From Diaporthe sp. PMI_573 (taxonomy: Eukaryota; Ascomycota; Sordariomycetes; Diaporthales; Diaporthaceae), in assembly GCA_021399435.1 (NCBI GenBank), contig JAJTUP010000011.1, positions 1,364,001 through 1,428,000 of the forward strand: a stretch of DNA of 64,000 nt, written 5' to 3'. Shown in pieces: positions 22,927 to 34,804 of the stretch. The notes below the pieces were generated by a model. That model did not search any database. It saw nothing but the letters and a program-made list of their open reading frames with translations, and was not told the DNA's origin. Position 1 is the stretch's first letter; each line of letters begins with the position of its first letter. The translations under genes were made by a program, and so were the position numbers.

Positions 22927-24499
22927 ATGGCCGATGCACATGACCGGCTGGGTGCCCTGCCCAACGAGCTCTACGACCAAGTCCTCTCTCACCTGGGTCT
23001 CCCCTCAACCAAGAACCTCCGCCTGGCGTCTTCCCTGCACGCAAAGAAATGCCTGAGCCCGGCATTCCTGGCATACTACAAAGAGCAGGAGACAGACCTC
23101 ACCCCGACGAGCCTGCACCGGCTGCGCCAGATCACCACCCACTTCGTATTCGGACCCGCCGTCAGGCATCTCACCGTGGTCGCCGTCTTCCACAACCCTA
23201 GTAGCCTGCTCATGACGATTCGGCGCCTGCGTGAACCCCTGCGCGGCGTATGGAGCGCGCTGGGCCCGGAGATCCCCAACGCCCGGAACAAGGAGCTTCT
23301 GGACAAGATAGGCCAGCTGTACAAGATAATGAGCATCCGCCATGAGCAGCAGGGGCAGTTCAGCGATGATATCGTCGGGTCCCTGTCCCGCATCCTCGGG
23401 AACCTCCGTTCTGTCGACCTTCTGAGGCTGACTGCCCGCGTGCTCCGGCCTGGCTTCGACAAGTCCGATCAGTCGGTTAGTATCCGGGGCGTGAACTGGA
23501 ACTGTCTTTGGGCGGATTGTCACCGACTGCTCAAAATTGTAACCTCTGCCATGAGCATGAGCAAAGTTAATGTCACTACTTTTTCCATCTTCGATGACTG
23601 TTTTGGCAAGGTCCAGGTGAGTCGCCGATACCTGCATTCGATCTTTCTCCTTCCGTGACTGTCGGATCGGATAGCTAAATGGGCGATAGTCACGAATCTT
23701 CCCGGCTCTGAACCAAGACCTCACAAAGCTCAACTTTGTACCGAACGCAGGCGTCAATATCAAGTCCCTTATCCTCGGCCTGTCAACCATAACTTTCGTC
23801 CCAACGACAAGCGACATCATCTTCACTCACGACGGTTCCATGAAGCATCTCACTCCCATCCGGATATCGACGAGCGAGACCCGGGCCAGGGCCGAGGAGA
23901 ACTTCCCCGGGGTCGCTTATTTCCTCCAGCGGACACCAAACCTCGAGGCCCTGGACCTCTACCTGTACAATACCATGGAGGGCGCCCCCTGGGCCTATAG
24001 CACCCTGTTCAGCTACATCTCCAAGTCCGTGCGCCTCCCCAAGCTGCGGCGCCTCACCCTCCGAGGCATCTGGACCTCGCCGAGTTCCCTGCTGCTCTTC
24101 TTGCGCAGCCATCCGGGCCTGACGCACGTCGACTTGAGGGAGATCCACGTGAGCGGTGGGACCTGGGAGCCGATCCTGAAGCACTTCCAGTCCATGCCCG
24201 ATCTGACCCACTTGCACCTCGAGAACCTCTGGAGCGGCTCCGAGCACCTCCTCAACCTGCAGCCCTCGAATCCAGCGTATGCTCGCAAGGAGAGGATACC
24301 GGGACACTCCTACCCCACCCGGAATGGCACGATGATCCATACGAGGGACATCAGCGTTGAGGAGATCAAAAACGGCCTGGAGTTTGTGAAGAGTCGGGGG
24401 AGCAGCCGGGGTAAGGGTTCTCGTTACCTGATGAAGTGGATTCAGCAGCGCAAGATCGATTACGGTCCCCCAGAGGAGCCGTATGTTAGTTCCCGGTGA
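22927..24499 (+). CDS. F-box-like protein
   Basis: Exons 22927..23616 and 23690..24499 are joined by a 73-nt intron (GTGAGT...ATAG, branch GCTAAAT), encoding about 499 residues. The N-terminus LPNELYDQVLSHLGLPSTKN followed by LRLASSLHAKK fits a divergent F-box, the segment that would bind Skp1 in an SCF ubiquitin ligase. The remainder is leucine-rich with irregular LRR-like strands (LEALDLYLYN, LPKLRRLTLRG, MPDLTHLHLEN), the usual substrate-binding part of fungal F-box proteins. The C-terminus is basic (KGSRYLMKWIQQRKIDYG). The substrate is unknown. The frame is fully open. Confidence 0.75.
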
Positions 24500-26281
24500 A
24501 GTCCGGACACTTGTATGGGTTTTGAGCTGGTCGTCCTTTGTCGAATCCAGCGGCGACACTCTCTTGGGAGGCGCACGTCATACACTATTGTCACAGTGCA
24601 GAGGGAGAATGAGGCAGTCTTTTGCTGAGGTATACGATGGCTCGATCCGGCCGCTGATGATAAACGCCATCTGGAAGAGATTTTACAGAGATATGATTAA
24701 TAAATGGTGCTGGAAGGAGGCAAGACGAAATCATCATACATTTGTATCTCAGAAAGCTTTAGTTGAACTTGAGTCATACACATGTTTATTTGAATCGGCC
24801 TATTTGACGTTCTACGGCCAATCTAAACTACTTCACGATCTCCTTCCGACAAGTCCCTTCGAGTTGCATCCCGAGTAAACACTATACTTTCAAGCCGGGC
24901 CATCGGACCCTCAAGGCCTACTTTTGGCTGTGAGCGGGAGTCGAAAAAAAGTACACGGTGTCTTGGAAGAGCTTTGCAGGCCCAAATGGCGGCGAACGTC
25001 ATGATTTGGTGAGAAAGTGGTGAGGATACGGGGGAGGCCGCTGCGTTGCCCTAATCGCGACGCCGCTCGGCCGTTCAGACCTTGTCGCCCCCAGTTTTGA
25101 ACTGTGCCAGGCCTTGGAATCATCCGAGATAATTATGCTTAGCCTCTGACACTGAAAAGAGTTCGTGAAGCAAAAGATATCACAGCCTCCTCTCTACTTC
25201 GGAGGTTGGGCTTCGTGGTTCAGGGATCGACTCAGTCGACCGGATATGGTGATACCATCTGAAAAGGGAATCGAAGCTCTAAAAATAGCCGAATAGACAC
25301 ATTCTCCTCACCAACACAAACCTATCGTCGCTTCAGCATCCCGCAGCGAGTCAGTGACGACGTGGCAGCTTTTGCCCGGGTTGGGGGGGGGGGTGGGTTT
25401 CTTCAGCGACGGTGGCAGTGTGTTGGGGAATCCGGAGAACGCCAATCAACGGACGGGCAACGACGTGGCATCCACGGGGAGAAACAAGTTTTCTGGATGA
25501 GAATGGGGAGTCTAACGACTTTCCGTGGACCTGTGTAAGGCTTTGTTCTGCCTTTCCTTGGCCGTCCGTCCCCGCTGCCACTCAGGGTCAGCAAGACTTG
25601 CATGAAGCCGATAGAATTACAGCAAGTATGCACTACATAGATCGAGAAGGGGTGTTCCGAGGGCGATCGAGGCCAAAGACCATGCTTCTCGGGCTGGTCC
25701 AGGACGCCGAAGAAGACTGGCTTGGCCCATTACCCCTACCCACCTGAGAGAATCAATTCGCTCGGACCAAGGCTGGCCGCGCTCGAAGCCGATTGGGCAC
25801 TTGGGTTACAGTAAAGATAGCCAAGGCGTCCCGTGGATCCTGTGCTTTAGCCTTCGGCTGTCCGTGTCGCACAGAAGGTGTTGACCGTTTGACATCGGAT
25901 CAGGCTACCGGATTGGGAACAGAATCGTGAGTGAGGCAGTTCACTGCGGTGGTATGGGACACAGCCTCGCCTTGTGATGCGAAAATAGGAACATGAACAT
26001 CCCAAAGGCACAGATGGTGAGATGTAGATTTTTGTCGTCAAAAGAGGTCGCAGGGGGACGGAAACGCCACACATTCACATGTAGTGTCCCAGCGGGGAGA
26101 AGAGGCCGGTGGAGAGGATGATTTACGACGCTGCATTATGGCCACGACACGACTGGAATATTGGTGAACATGTATTGATGCCAGGTAATCTAAGCTGTGG
26201 AGCTGCGCAAGATCCGAAAAGAAATGTCGTTCTATCTCGAATTCTATGCACAACTGTAAATCAAGAAGAATGTATGTGCCA
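24500..26281. other. Intergenic region, no gene recognised
   Basis: A 131-codon frame at 24483-24878 overlaps the F-box gene end and has no recognisable motif. A G11 run lies at 25383-25393. The right part is the 3' flank of the MFS gene. Confidence 0.45.
25383..25393 (+). repeat. Homopolymer G11
   Basis: Eleven consecutive G bases followed by TGGG, read directly. This is a likely site of length error or polymorphism and a possible G-quadruplex contributor. Confidence 0.85.
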
Positions 26282-28210
26282 TCACAACCCCTTGGTGCTC
26301 CATTTCCTAAGTTTCTCCCCGTAGAACCATAGTACAGCAGGCGAGCCAATCCCAATGAATATCGTCATGAGCCCCAAAAACGTATTGCCCCATCCCAGAC
26401 CCATGACCTCGTACATCCGTGGGGCGAACAGCGGAAATCCGAACCCGGCCATCGTGCGCATGAATGCTCCCACGGCGGCCGCAGACGCAGCGTAACGATG
26501 GTCGTACGCATCGGTGACGTATGCCTGCGCAGACTGGAAGGCGATGATGAGGCCGACGGCGAGAAGGAAGCACCCAGTGTTTGGGACCGCCCAGTGGAGT
26601 TGGGCCTGAGCCGACCATCCGTACAGGAAGAGGCCTGCCGGTGCCAGGATGCCACCTACGACCATGGGTGGGATGCGCCATTCTGGGAGACCGTCCGTGG
26701 TATTGTAGCGGCGTTGATAGTATGCGTACAACTAGATTCTGTTAGCATCGACTGGTTCTGAACATTGTGACGAAGCTACCTACTTTGTCCATCACCGGAT
26801 GACTTATTTGCAGTCCAACGATGAAGCCGGCTCCTAGAGACAAGTAGTTCAGACTTGCTGGGCCCTTGTCCATATCGTAAATACCATCCCACACTTGTTC
26901 GTAAGTCGAGAGACTGCATGGACTATCGTTAGTCTTCGTAGTCATAATACCGATGGTTTTTCTTTGGGATACAAGGCCCAGAACACTTACACCAGGTACA
27001 TGATGCCGTAGAGGAAAGCCCTATACAAGCTTGGAAACTGGATAGCAGGATGCGCAAACAGCATTATGAACGGCAATACGAGCCGCCTCCTGACTATGCT
27101 GGCATAGCTCCTATCGGGATTATCGTATTCTGTCCTGAGCTCGGGGTTCCCCGTCACCTTGCGGAGCTTCTTCGCCTTGTCTCCAAGGATCTTGGGAGCG
27201 TATGTCTCGCGAAGGAAGAAGAATGCCGCTGCCTGAACCAGAAGATCGAAGATGGATGTGATCCAGAAGATCCAGCCCCAGTAGATCTTGTCGACCACGT
27301 AGGCGCCCATGATCGGTGCCACGGTCGGGCTGATGAAGGTGAGCATGCCGTAGATGGCTTGGCCCTTGCCTCGTTCTTCTTTGCGCCAGCAGTCGGCCAA
27401 CACGCCGTTGCATAGCTGCGGTGACGCGTGGTGTCAGCGAAGGCCATGTTTGAATATCCGGTTACGTGACTAACAGCTTGTGGTGCGCTTCCTCCTATAC
27501 CACTCAGGAACCGGAAGAGGTAGAGCTGTTCCTTTGTCTTCGCAAAGGGACACACGGTATTGAACACCAAGTATATCAGATTGGCGTACTGGAGGACCTT
27601 GACACGGCCGAAAAGCTCTGACAAGGGGGCTAGCACGAATGGACCTTGTGCAAAGCCGAGCAGGAATATTGAAAGCACCAATGCCCTGGCAAAGCCCTCT
27701 GGTATGTCATATTGATCCCCTATGTCTTCGAGGGCCGGAGTGACCATGGTCGACGAGAAGGGCGAGATAAAGGTGAAGCAGGAGACGAGAATTGTTGCGG
27801 TCCACTTCCGACTGGCGGACCAATTCAGAGGATTCTCGACATCGTATGGGCCGTCCCAGGTAACCTGACAGAGGCGGACTGGTGTTAGCGGCTTGTCGGA
27901 ATGGTGCCCGACTAACAGTGTGGGCCCATCGACGTATGTCACTGGGGCAGCCACTTACAAGATTGGGGTCCTGGTTCGAGTCGTCATCTTTGCCGTCTTC
28001 CACAGCTTCCTCCTCGAAAGGCCGTTCTAACAGAGAGTCGAGTGACTCTGTCGAATGGTTATTATGGTTTAATCGAAGAATACTGTCCATCCCGATGATA
28101 GGCGTGCTGTTTGTGCGGGTCTCAAAAGAGAAAGTCTGTAAACGACTCAGGCGATGAAGGCCACCTTCCGCCGGTTCGGTATTTTGGTATCGATGTTTTT
28201 GAAGAGGCAT
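26282..28210 (-). CDS. MFS transporter, DHA1-type multidrug/toxin exporter
   Basis: Five exons, 28210..27959, 27864..27475, 27415..26991, 26913..26784 and 26731..26282, encode about 548 residues with consistent phases and CTAAC-type branch sites. A hydrophilic N-terminal region of about 85 residues, rich in Asp/Glu, precedes WDGPYDVENPLNW, typical of fungal DHA1 (12-helix drug:H+ antiporter) proteins. The motif PLSELFGRVKVLQYAN is the loop 2-3 signature. Further helices include PTVAPIMGAYVVDKIYWGW and AGFIVGLQISHPVMDK. The end is RTMAGFGFPLFAPRMYEV followed by LWFYGEKLRKWS. It should export small hydrophobic compounds across the plasma membrane. No lesion is visible. The substrate cannot be read from the sequence. 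Confidence 0.9.
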
Positions 28211-29637
28211 TATGGCTTGTGTTCAATGTACAGGTCGCACGCGATCTCCCAGACTGATGCTGACTCGGGCCAAGACTAAGCATCGTGGGATCGCAAAGGG
28301 TTTTATCCGAACGCCGAGACTGTTCCAGCATGTTGGTAGGAGACAGTTCAAGCAATGGGGCGACAGTTCCAAGCACAATCTCACATCTTGCAGAGATAGC
28401 CATGGGGTGGCTGAGAGAGCCCGCCACGGGTGGCTTCTGCTAGCCCCCGCAAATGGACATTATTTCGGTATACGACCAGCTGGCGGTGAGTGGCCATGAT
28501 TCGCCCAGGGTGGCTGCATTTTGGCCAAGTGACACTTTGCAGCAATGGAGCAGGTCAAGACACCATGCCTTGCCAGGCCGCATGGTCTTGGTGATGTCAG
28601 CCAGTGAGAGTTGTTCCCGCAAGCGGACAACTCACACCACACCGGTAGTTGGCCTGATCTAAAACTATCTGCAGGAAAATGCACACAAGCCACCGAACCC
28701 GAGGCTGTGGTATGTGCCCCCCGACCTTGAGAGCTGATAAAGTTATGCAGGAGTGGTCCAAGAGCCGCCGACAGCGTTGGCTGGTATTATCTCGCCCCAT
28801 AATTTCGCCCCCAACTGCGCTTCTGTTTGGTTGTTCTAAACTTAGTACAGACAAGCTCACCCGTGAGTGGCTATGCCACGAACTGGGTGAGCCAGTTAGT
28901 GCCCATGAAACCGGATGATCAAGCTGAGCTAACAATCTTGGTATTGACGTCAAATTAACATCCATGCTCTCAGATGTAGGCTCCGGCCATACAGAAGCTG
29001 GATTGCACATTGAGCGTGAGGCGCGGGCCCATCCCGGTGTCACCTTCTTTCAGCCTGCAACAGAAGGCGATGAACGGCGTTGCAGATGCGCTAGCCCAGA
29101 AACTTACATGACAAAACACCCGCTTGTGCGAATAGCGGCAGTGTCGCCGTGTTGGCAGACTGGGCTCGCCACAGGAAATTGTACCATCGGGATAATTCGA
29201 CCACAGACATGTTGCGTTCGGGAGATTGATCTTGTCAAGTCACGCGACACACAGCCATGAACCGTTGTTGATCTTGGTGAAAAGTGGCAGTGAATCATGT
29301 TCCATTACTTTTCCTGCTGCTAAATATGGATTGTCAAGGCTGAGCTTACACCGTCAAGCTCATCTGCCAGCGCACTTGTGTGTAAACCAGGGCTACGAGA
29401 TAGGACTGTAGCATATTCATGGTGGCATTCGATAGAGATTCACCCCCGAAAAGGAAGCCAGGCACGCGAGTACAAAATCTCGTGATGGGAACGTCCGAAA
29501 TAATTCGTGATCATGATATTCGTGACCAAGACACACAAGAAAGCGCAACGCAACATATAGTTGCAACACACCGAAGGCTTTTCAATCTTCGCTGCTCGCT
29601 TAAACTTTCCTTCGCATCTCGCGGCCTTCCTCTGAAA
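28211..29637. other. Intergenic, divergent promoters
   Basis: This is the head-to-head space between the MFS gene (-) and the glycerate kinase gene (+). Open frames at 28597-29043 lack protein-like composition. An in-frame extension of the kinase frame begins at 29419 but is probably leader sequence. Confidence 0.45.
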
Positions 29638-31071
29638 ATGACATCTGTCTTCGTCGCCAACAGAGCTCACAAGCCGAGCGACCTTCGCAGGCCACCGCCG
29701 CGGACCTCCCCTCCCTCCAGCCTGTCTCCGCCGCCCAACCGTCTTTCCCCAGGAAGCAGTATTCGCGCCAGCCGCTCACCTGTGCGAAGCCGTAGCCCTC
29801 GTCCTCTGGATCTCCGTATCCTGATTGCACCATCTGGCTTCAAAGAAGCCCTTGGACCCGAGGATGTAGCCGCCGCTATCCAAGATGGCATCCGTCGGGT
29901 GATCACTGAAGACACTGCCACTATTATCAAGCTTCCCCTTCACGACGGCGGTGAGGGCTTCTGCAAGGCCCTTATTGCTGCCCAAGGTGGTGATATCATT
30001 GATTCCACCGTCACGGGACCAATCGGAGAGCCTGTGGAAAGCCATTTTGGCCTCACCGGGGAGACCAAGGACATCGCCGTTTTGGATATGGCGGCTGCTG
30101 CTGGGCTCCGGCTTGTCCCGAAAAGCCACCGGGACCCAACGCGAACCACAACATATGGCGTGGGAGAACTCATGAGAGTCGCCCTCGACAAAGGTGTTTC
30201 GAAAATTCTTATCGGTTGTGGCGACTCGGGTACCTCAGATGGTGGAGCAGGTATGCTCCAGGCGCTGGGCGTCAAGCTCCTCGACGTAGACGGGAACGAA
30301 CTCCCCGCTGCCAGTGGCGGAGCGGCACTGTCCAAGCTGGCCCGCGTCTCCCTCGAAGACTTACACCCTCGACTTCTCCCTGGAGCACCGGATCGCGTCA
30401 AGATTGAGGCAGTTTGCAACATCAAGAACATCCTCTGTGGTCCTAACGGTGTGGCACGGGTCTATGGACCTCAGAAAGGAGCAACCACAGCCCAGGTGGA
30501 GATCCTGTCGGACGCTCTGGACAGCCTAGCAGCTGCTCTTGAGCCCCTCCTAGCCACCAATATCTCCTATGTCCCAGGAAGCGGCGCTTCTGGCGGGCTT
30601 GGAGCGGGTCTGATGCTGCTAGGAGCTGAGCTCCGCGCCCGCTCTGAAGCTATCAACGACTACTTTCACATCGACGACATCCTCGACCAGCGCTGGGATT
30701 TTGTCTTCACCGCGGAAGGCAGCCTAGACTCGCAGTCCGCCAAGGGAAAAATGACCGTTGAAGTTGCGCGGCGGGCCCACGACTACGGTGCCCAGGTCAT
30801 CGCGCTGGCTGGGACCATTGGCGATGGGGCTGACACCGTGTACGAGGAGGGAATTGAGGCATTCACGAGTATCTTGAACGGACCGTTGTCGTTGGAACAG
30901 GCGATTGAGGAGACTGAGAAATTGCTCAAGGACTCAGCCGAGAGGACTATGAGGATGATACAGACAGGAATGTCTATCAGGCAGTTGGACGGTGAATGGG
31001 AAACTGTGGATGAAGGTCGGAGGCGTTCTAGCCCAACTGGCCTAGGAATTATGAGGGCATTCACGAGCTAG
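29638..31071 (+). CDS. Glycerate kinase (GckA/GlxK type)
   Basis: One exon of about 477 residues from the ATG at 29638, which has an A-rich context; the frame is open back to 29419. The enzyme phosphorylates D-glycerate with ATP. The catalytic domain starts at LRILIAPSGFKEALGPEDVA and contains LPLHDGGEGFCKALIA, TTTYGVGELMRVALDKG, LIGCGDSGTSDGGAGMLQA, PGSGASGGLGAGLMLLGA, FTAEGSLDSQSAKGK and VIALAGTIGDGAD, which are all family hallmarks. The length from that start fits the family of about 380-400 residues plus an extra N-terminal 55 residues rich in Pro, Arg and Ser. That extension could be a targeting peptide or mis-assigned leader. The C-terminal tail after MSIRQL is also additional. No lesion is seen. 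Confidence 0.9.
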   Translation: MTSVFVANRAHKPSDLRRPPPRTSPPSSLSPPPNRLSPGSSIRASRSPVRSRSPRPLDLRILIAPSGFKEALGPEDVAAAIQDGIRRVITEDTATIIKLPLHDGGEGFCKALIAAQGGDIIDSTVTGPIGEPVESHFGLTGETKDIAVLDMAAAAGLRLVPKSHRDPTRTTTYGVGELMRVALDKGVSKILIGCGDSGTSDGGAGMLQALGVKLLDVDGNELPAASGGAALSKLARVSLEDLHPRLLPGAPDRVKIEAVCNIKNILCGPNGVARVYGPQKGATTAQVEILSDALDSLAAALEPLLATNISYVPGSGASGGLGAGLMLLGAELRARSEAINDYFHIDDILDQRWDFVFTAEGSLDSQSAKGKMTVEVARRAHDYGAQVIALAGTIGDGADTVYEEGIEAFTSILNGPLSLEQAIEETEKLLKDSAERTMRMIQTGMSIRQLDGEWETVDEGRRRSSPTGLGIMRAFTS

Positions 31072-32408
31072 ATGTTCGTGTGAGCTTGTCCTAACCTCTG
31101 GCCTGGACCATGTCACTGTTATTCATTTCCTTTGCTTGGCTGGCACCTTTCCTACATTTCTTTTATTTCTTCTACTCCCTTTCCAGTCACTCTTTACCAC
31201 ATATAAAAATGAAAAGAAGTGTTATATCCATGCCCAGCAGCTTGGCTCGCGCCACGGTAGCACAAAGTCCGTGCCCACGACGGCATGGTCTTCTGAGCAG
31301 GTATTTTGGGCGCTCTGAATGATCTCATGTACCGATCCAAGCCGGGCAGCCCAAATATGGTCAGACGGAATCAGAGGGCGAATTGAAACCTGTATCTTCC
31401 TCTTGTAACATCTCATTGACGGTGCCATTGTAGGCAACGTGATATGAGCCACGGCCTATCACTCCTCGTTATCTCATTCGTACGCCATACAACGATCTTA
31501 TTAACACATTCAGGCAATCTAGGAAATGTTAGAGAAGGTCTAAAGGAAGAATGACGGGGAATCAGAAGGTGCGTCAATCACACCCGCGTGTATCGAAGGG
31601 CTCAAACAGCCCGGAACAGGTCGACGCCGTTGTGGCATTCGTCGGTTGGTTGGATCCTCTTGGCCCAAATGCAGACTTCGATCTACTTACACCTGAGCAG
31701 ATCCAATTTTAAAGATCAGTGAAAGTGCTAAATCTTCCTAAAAAAAAAACCATAAACACTGTCACTTTAACGCATTTACATATTTACGCCACCGATCTCT
31801 CATCTGCGACAGTGTGTAGCGCTGCTCAAGTACGTGCTGGATGGAATTAGGCAGGCAGGGGTTCGGCGTTTTCAGCAGTTCGTCATTTAATATGAGGAAC
31901 TGACAAAAAAGAAGCAAACTACGTCTTCAGGCAGTGGCGACGCGTTGCTTCACTCTCCTGAGCGGCTTTGGCGGCAAGGCTCTATATAACAAATCTAGGC
32001 GCTGTCACTATTCCAATTGGCTTTGGGCTCGAAAACAATCAAGGCAGAAGGCTATGTTCTGAAGAGATATGTTCTGTCTTGTAGTTTTCATATCTTGTAA
32101 TTAAATTTTGCACACTTCCCACCATGTCAGCCGGTATATGAGCTGTGTGGCGTCGATTGCCAGTGGTAGTCATGTCACACGATGGCTAGATTGATGAGAA
32201 ATTCGTTTGCATTGGCTGGCTTGAATTCAGTCAGCTGCATGATCCGCTCCCAATTTCAGGCTCCGAGACACAGCTGATAAAATGCTAATCTCGTGAGTGT
32301 TTTATGGGAACGTCCTCCCTTCATGAATGTCAGGACCAGCCTATCCTCGCGTGCAGTCTGTAGGGGCCATCGCTTTCGAACCAGTCTTGTCTTCAGCTTT
32401 TCTCAAAC
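31072..32408. other. Intergenic region, no gene recognised
   Basis: No convincing frame over 1.3 kb. Sequence becomes more AT-rich toward the HET gene. Confidence 0.5.
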
Positions 32409-34268
32409 ATGGCATCAAACTCAATTCATCAAAGTCAAAGAAACAATGTTTACGATCCTCTCCCGGAAGGTGCGTATATCAGGGTTCTAATTTTGGAGCC
32501 TGGAAGGCGTAGGCAACCGCTACGCTGCCGGCTCAAGATCGTCAACCTGGAGGAAAGGCCGGACTTTGAGGCAGTATCTTATGTTTGGGGCCGTGGAATC
32601 AAGCGAAAGAGAGTGGTATGCAACGGGGCTCGAGTCAAAATCACGGCAAATCTCCTGCAAGCCCTGGTGGCAGTGCGGCACCCTTCGAGACAACGCACCG
32701 TCTGGGCTGACTTGATCTCCATCGACCAGAGCAATAACGAAGAGAAGAGCCGCCAGGTCGCGTTGATGGGGCCAATATACAACCGCGCTCGAAGAGTCCT
32801 CATCCATCTTGCAGGTGATGACAGAGGTCACGCGCATCGGGTAGCGACGTTTGTATCGGAGAAGCTCGCTATTATCTTTCATAACAGGAGCGAGGACCCC
32901 GAGATAGCCCCAGACCCATCGGCAGAAGATATACAGCTGTTGATGGAGGACCTAAGGCTTCACTCTGTGAAGTATCTACTGGACCACCCGCGGTTTCAAC
33001 GAGGCTGGGTCGTTCAAGAGGCAGTTTTTGCGCAGGACGCAGTCGTTATCTGGGGTTCACGTAGAACTGCCAGGTTCCACTCGCTGATGATCTGTCACGA
33101 CTGGCTGTTCCGGAGTCCTCAAGGGGCGTATGTTTATGTCGAGTACAGCGCCAACCCGCTTCTGGTTCTATCACATCTCTACTGGCACCCCTCCCGCGAA
33201 GTAGCGCAAGACTTAGGAAATGAATTGGGGACCCAACCCGACTTCATTCAAGTCCTTGACTTGGTAAGGCAATCGAAGTTGGAAAATCCGAGGGACCGGG
33301 TATACGCTTTTCTGTACCTTGATCGTCTTGTGCCTCGGCTCGACATTGCGATCGGCGCGAGGTTGAGGTTGGCAATACAGCCAGATTATTCCAAATCTGT
33401 TGCTGAGGTTTATACCGACTTCGCGCGACAAACTACCAAGTCTGGGAACATCAGATGGTTGCACTATGTCCAACATACACAGGCAAGCCTTGCAGAGAGG
33501 GGATTTGCATCATGGGTTCCACGGTGGGATGTGAAAGAGCATGGCTCACTTGCGATCATGGTGAGCTGTCCTAGCATTCATCCTATCCACAAAAGCAGGG
33601 CCAATGGTCAACAAGAAGGCGTGAGGTTTGACGAGAACTGTTTGATCGTTCCAGGTGTGGTCTTCGATCGCGTGCGAGCTTGCCATTGCTATTCTACCGG
33701 GTCATGCCCCATCACACTCCACGACGTCGCGTCTATCTGGCGCATCGTGAGAACTTCGGACCTTGGATCTGCTTATTCACCTGAACACCTTGGCCTAGCC
33801 TTATTGTATACCCTCACTGAAGGGTTCTTTCACGGCCGTTGGTCCGAGTGATTCCAGGAAAGGGAGGTGTTCTGGCAATTCTTGCGAGCGACAGAGGAAG
33901 AGATGGAAACAGCAGGAAACATTATAACATTCACGCCTCACGTGGAGCAATGCATATCAATAGCCATATGGGGCCGTAAACTGATTTCTACAGATAGGGG
34001 ATACTTTGGACTCGCGCCCCGGGTCACCGAACGGAATGATGTGTGTTGTATTATTTTTGGTTACTGTTTCCCTTTCATATTGCGGCAAGCAGATCCACCA
34101 TCAATTTCGGAATCGAAACGGTATCGAGTCGTCGGCGATGCTTGGGTGCCAGGAAGGCAAGTGGTGCGGGATTCCGAGGGCTGGTTGGTTATGTCTCAAT
34201 TTGGCTGGAAGGACGGCATGGAGTGGGAGACTTGGGGGCTCAAGGAGGGTAATATCAATTTGGTTTGA
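32409..34268 (+). CDS. HET-domain (heterokaryon incompatibility) protein with in-frame TGA
   Basis: One continuous frame of 620 codons is broken by a TGA at 33849-33851. The HET domain is at residues 20-210: FEAVSYVWG, VWADLISIDQSNNEEKSRQV followed by YNRARRVLIHLAGD, and RGWVVQEAVFAQDAVVIWG, the three conserved HET blocks. The domain triggers cell death when incompatible fungal cells fuse. After the stop the same frame resumes FQEREVFWQFL and then RKLISTDRGYFGLAPR and FGYCFPFILR, the standard C-terminal module of these proteins. So the stop falls inside one gene. An Arg codon (CGA) to TGA is the simplest explanation. No intron can remove it, since the only local GT...AG is 16 nt. Confidence 0.85.
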
Positions 34269-34804
34269 CCTCGACCTTCAATCACACAGCTCCCCTCAAG
34301 AATGCGGGTTCTCTTTATCATGTGGGAGTAGCAGCGCTGGGGCTGCAGTGATGAAGAAAGCTGCCTCCGGACTAGTGTTGAGCAGAGATTCAACAACATT
34401 GCAAGACAATTCCCTTCCCGCTGGTCGGTTCAGCGTGGTCACCCTGCCAAGACGCAGACCTGGATTGGTGGTCAACGGACAGATAGGATTGCCACAATGT
34501 GAGATTGCATGGCATGAACCAACAGAAATCGAGATACTTGTGACTTGGAACAGTGTTGGTCACCTTCTACCCAATAGGAGCAAGCATGGGCTTCATCTCA
34601 CCGTCCACTAGCACCTTGAGCCGGGATGTTGGGCCTCTTCCCCGCAGCTGCCTGCGTAGCTACGACCCTAACGTTCTTATGCTGCCAAAATGTTGCAAAA
34701 ACGAGCGACATCCTATGCAGTGGGAATGGGGAGGTGCTCAGCAACACGCCCGTTCTGCTCAATTCTATCCTTGACTTTCACCCGATTTCAAGTTCGGAAC
34801 ACAT
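34269..34804. other. Intergenic between HET gene and P450
   Basis: The frame at 34006-34611 is a shadow of the HET gene that runs on; it has no motifs. It probably contains the P450 promoter. Confidence 0.4.

Noticed and set aside
33840..33860. Intron that would remove the TGA in the HET gene
   Set aside because: The only GT...AG pair around the stop spans 16 nt, too short for splicing.
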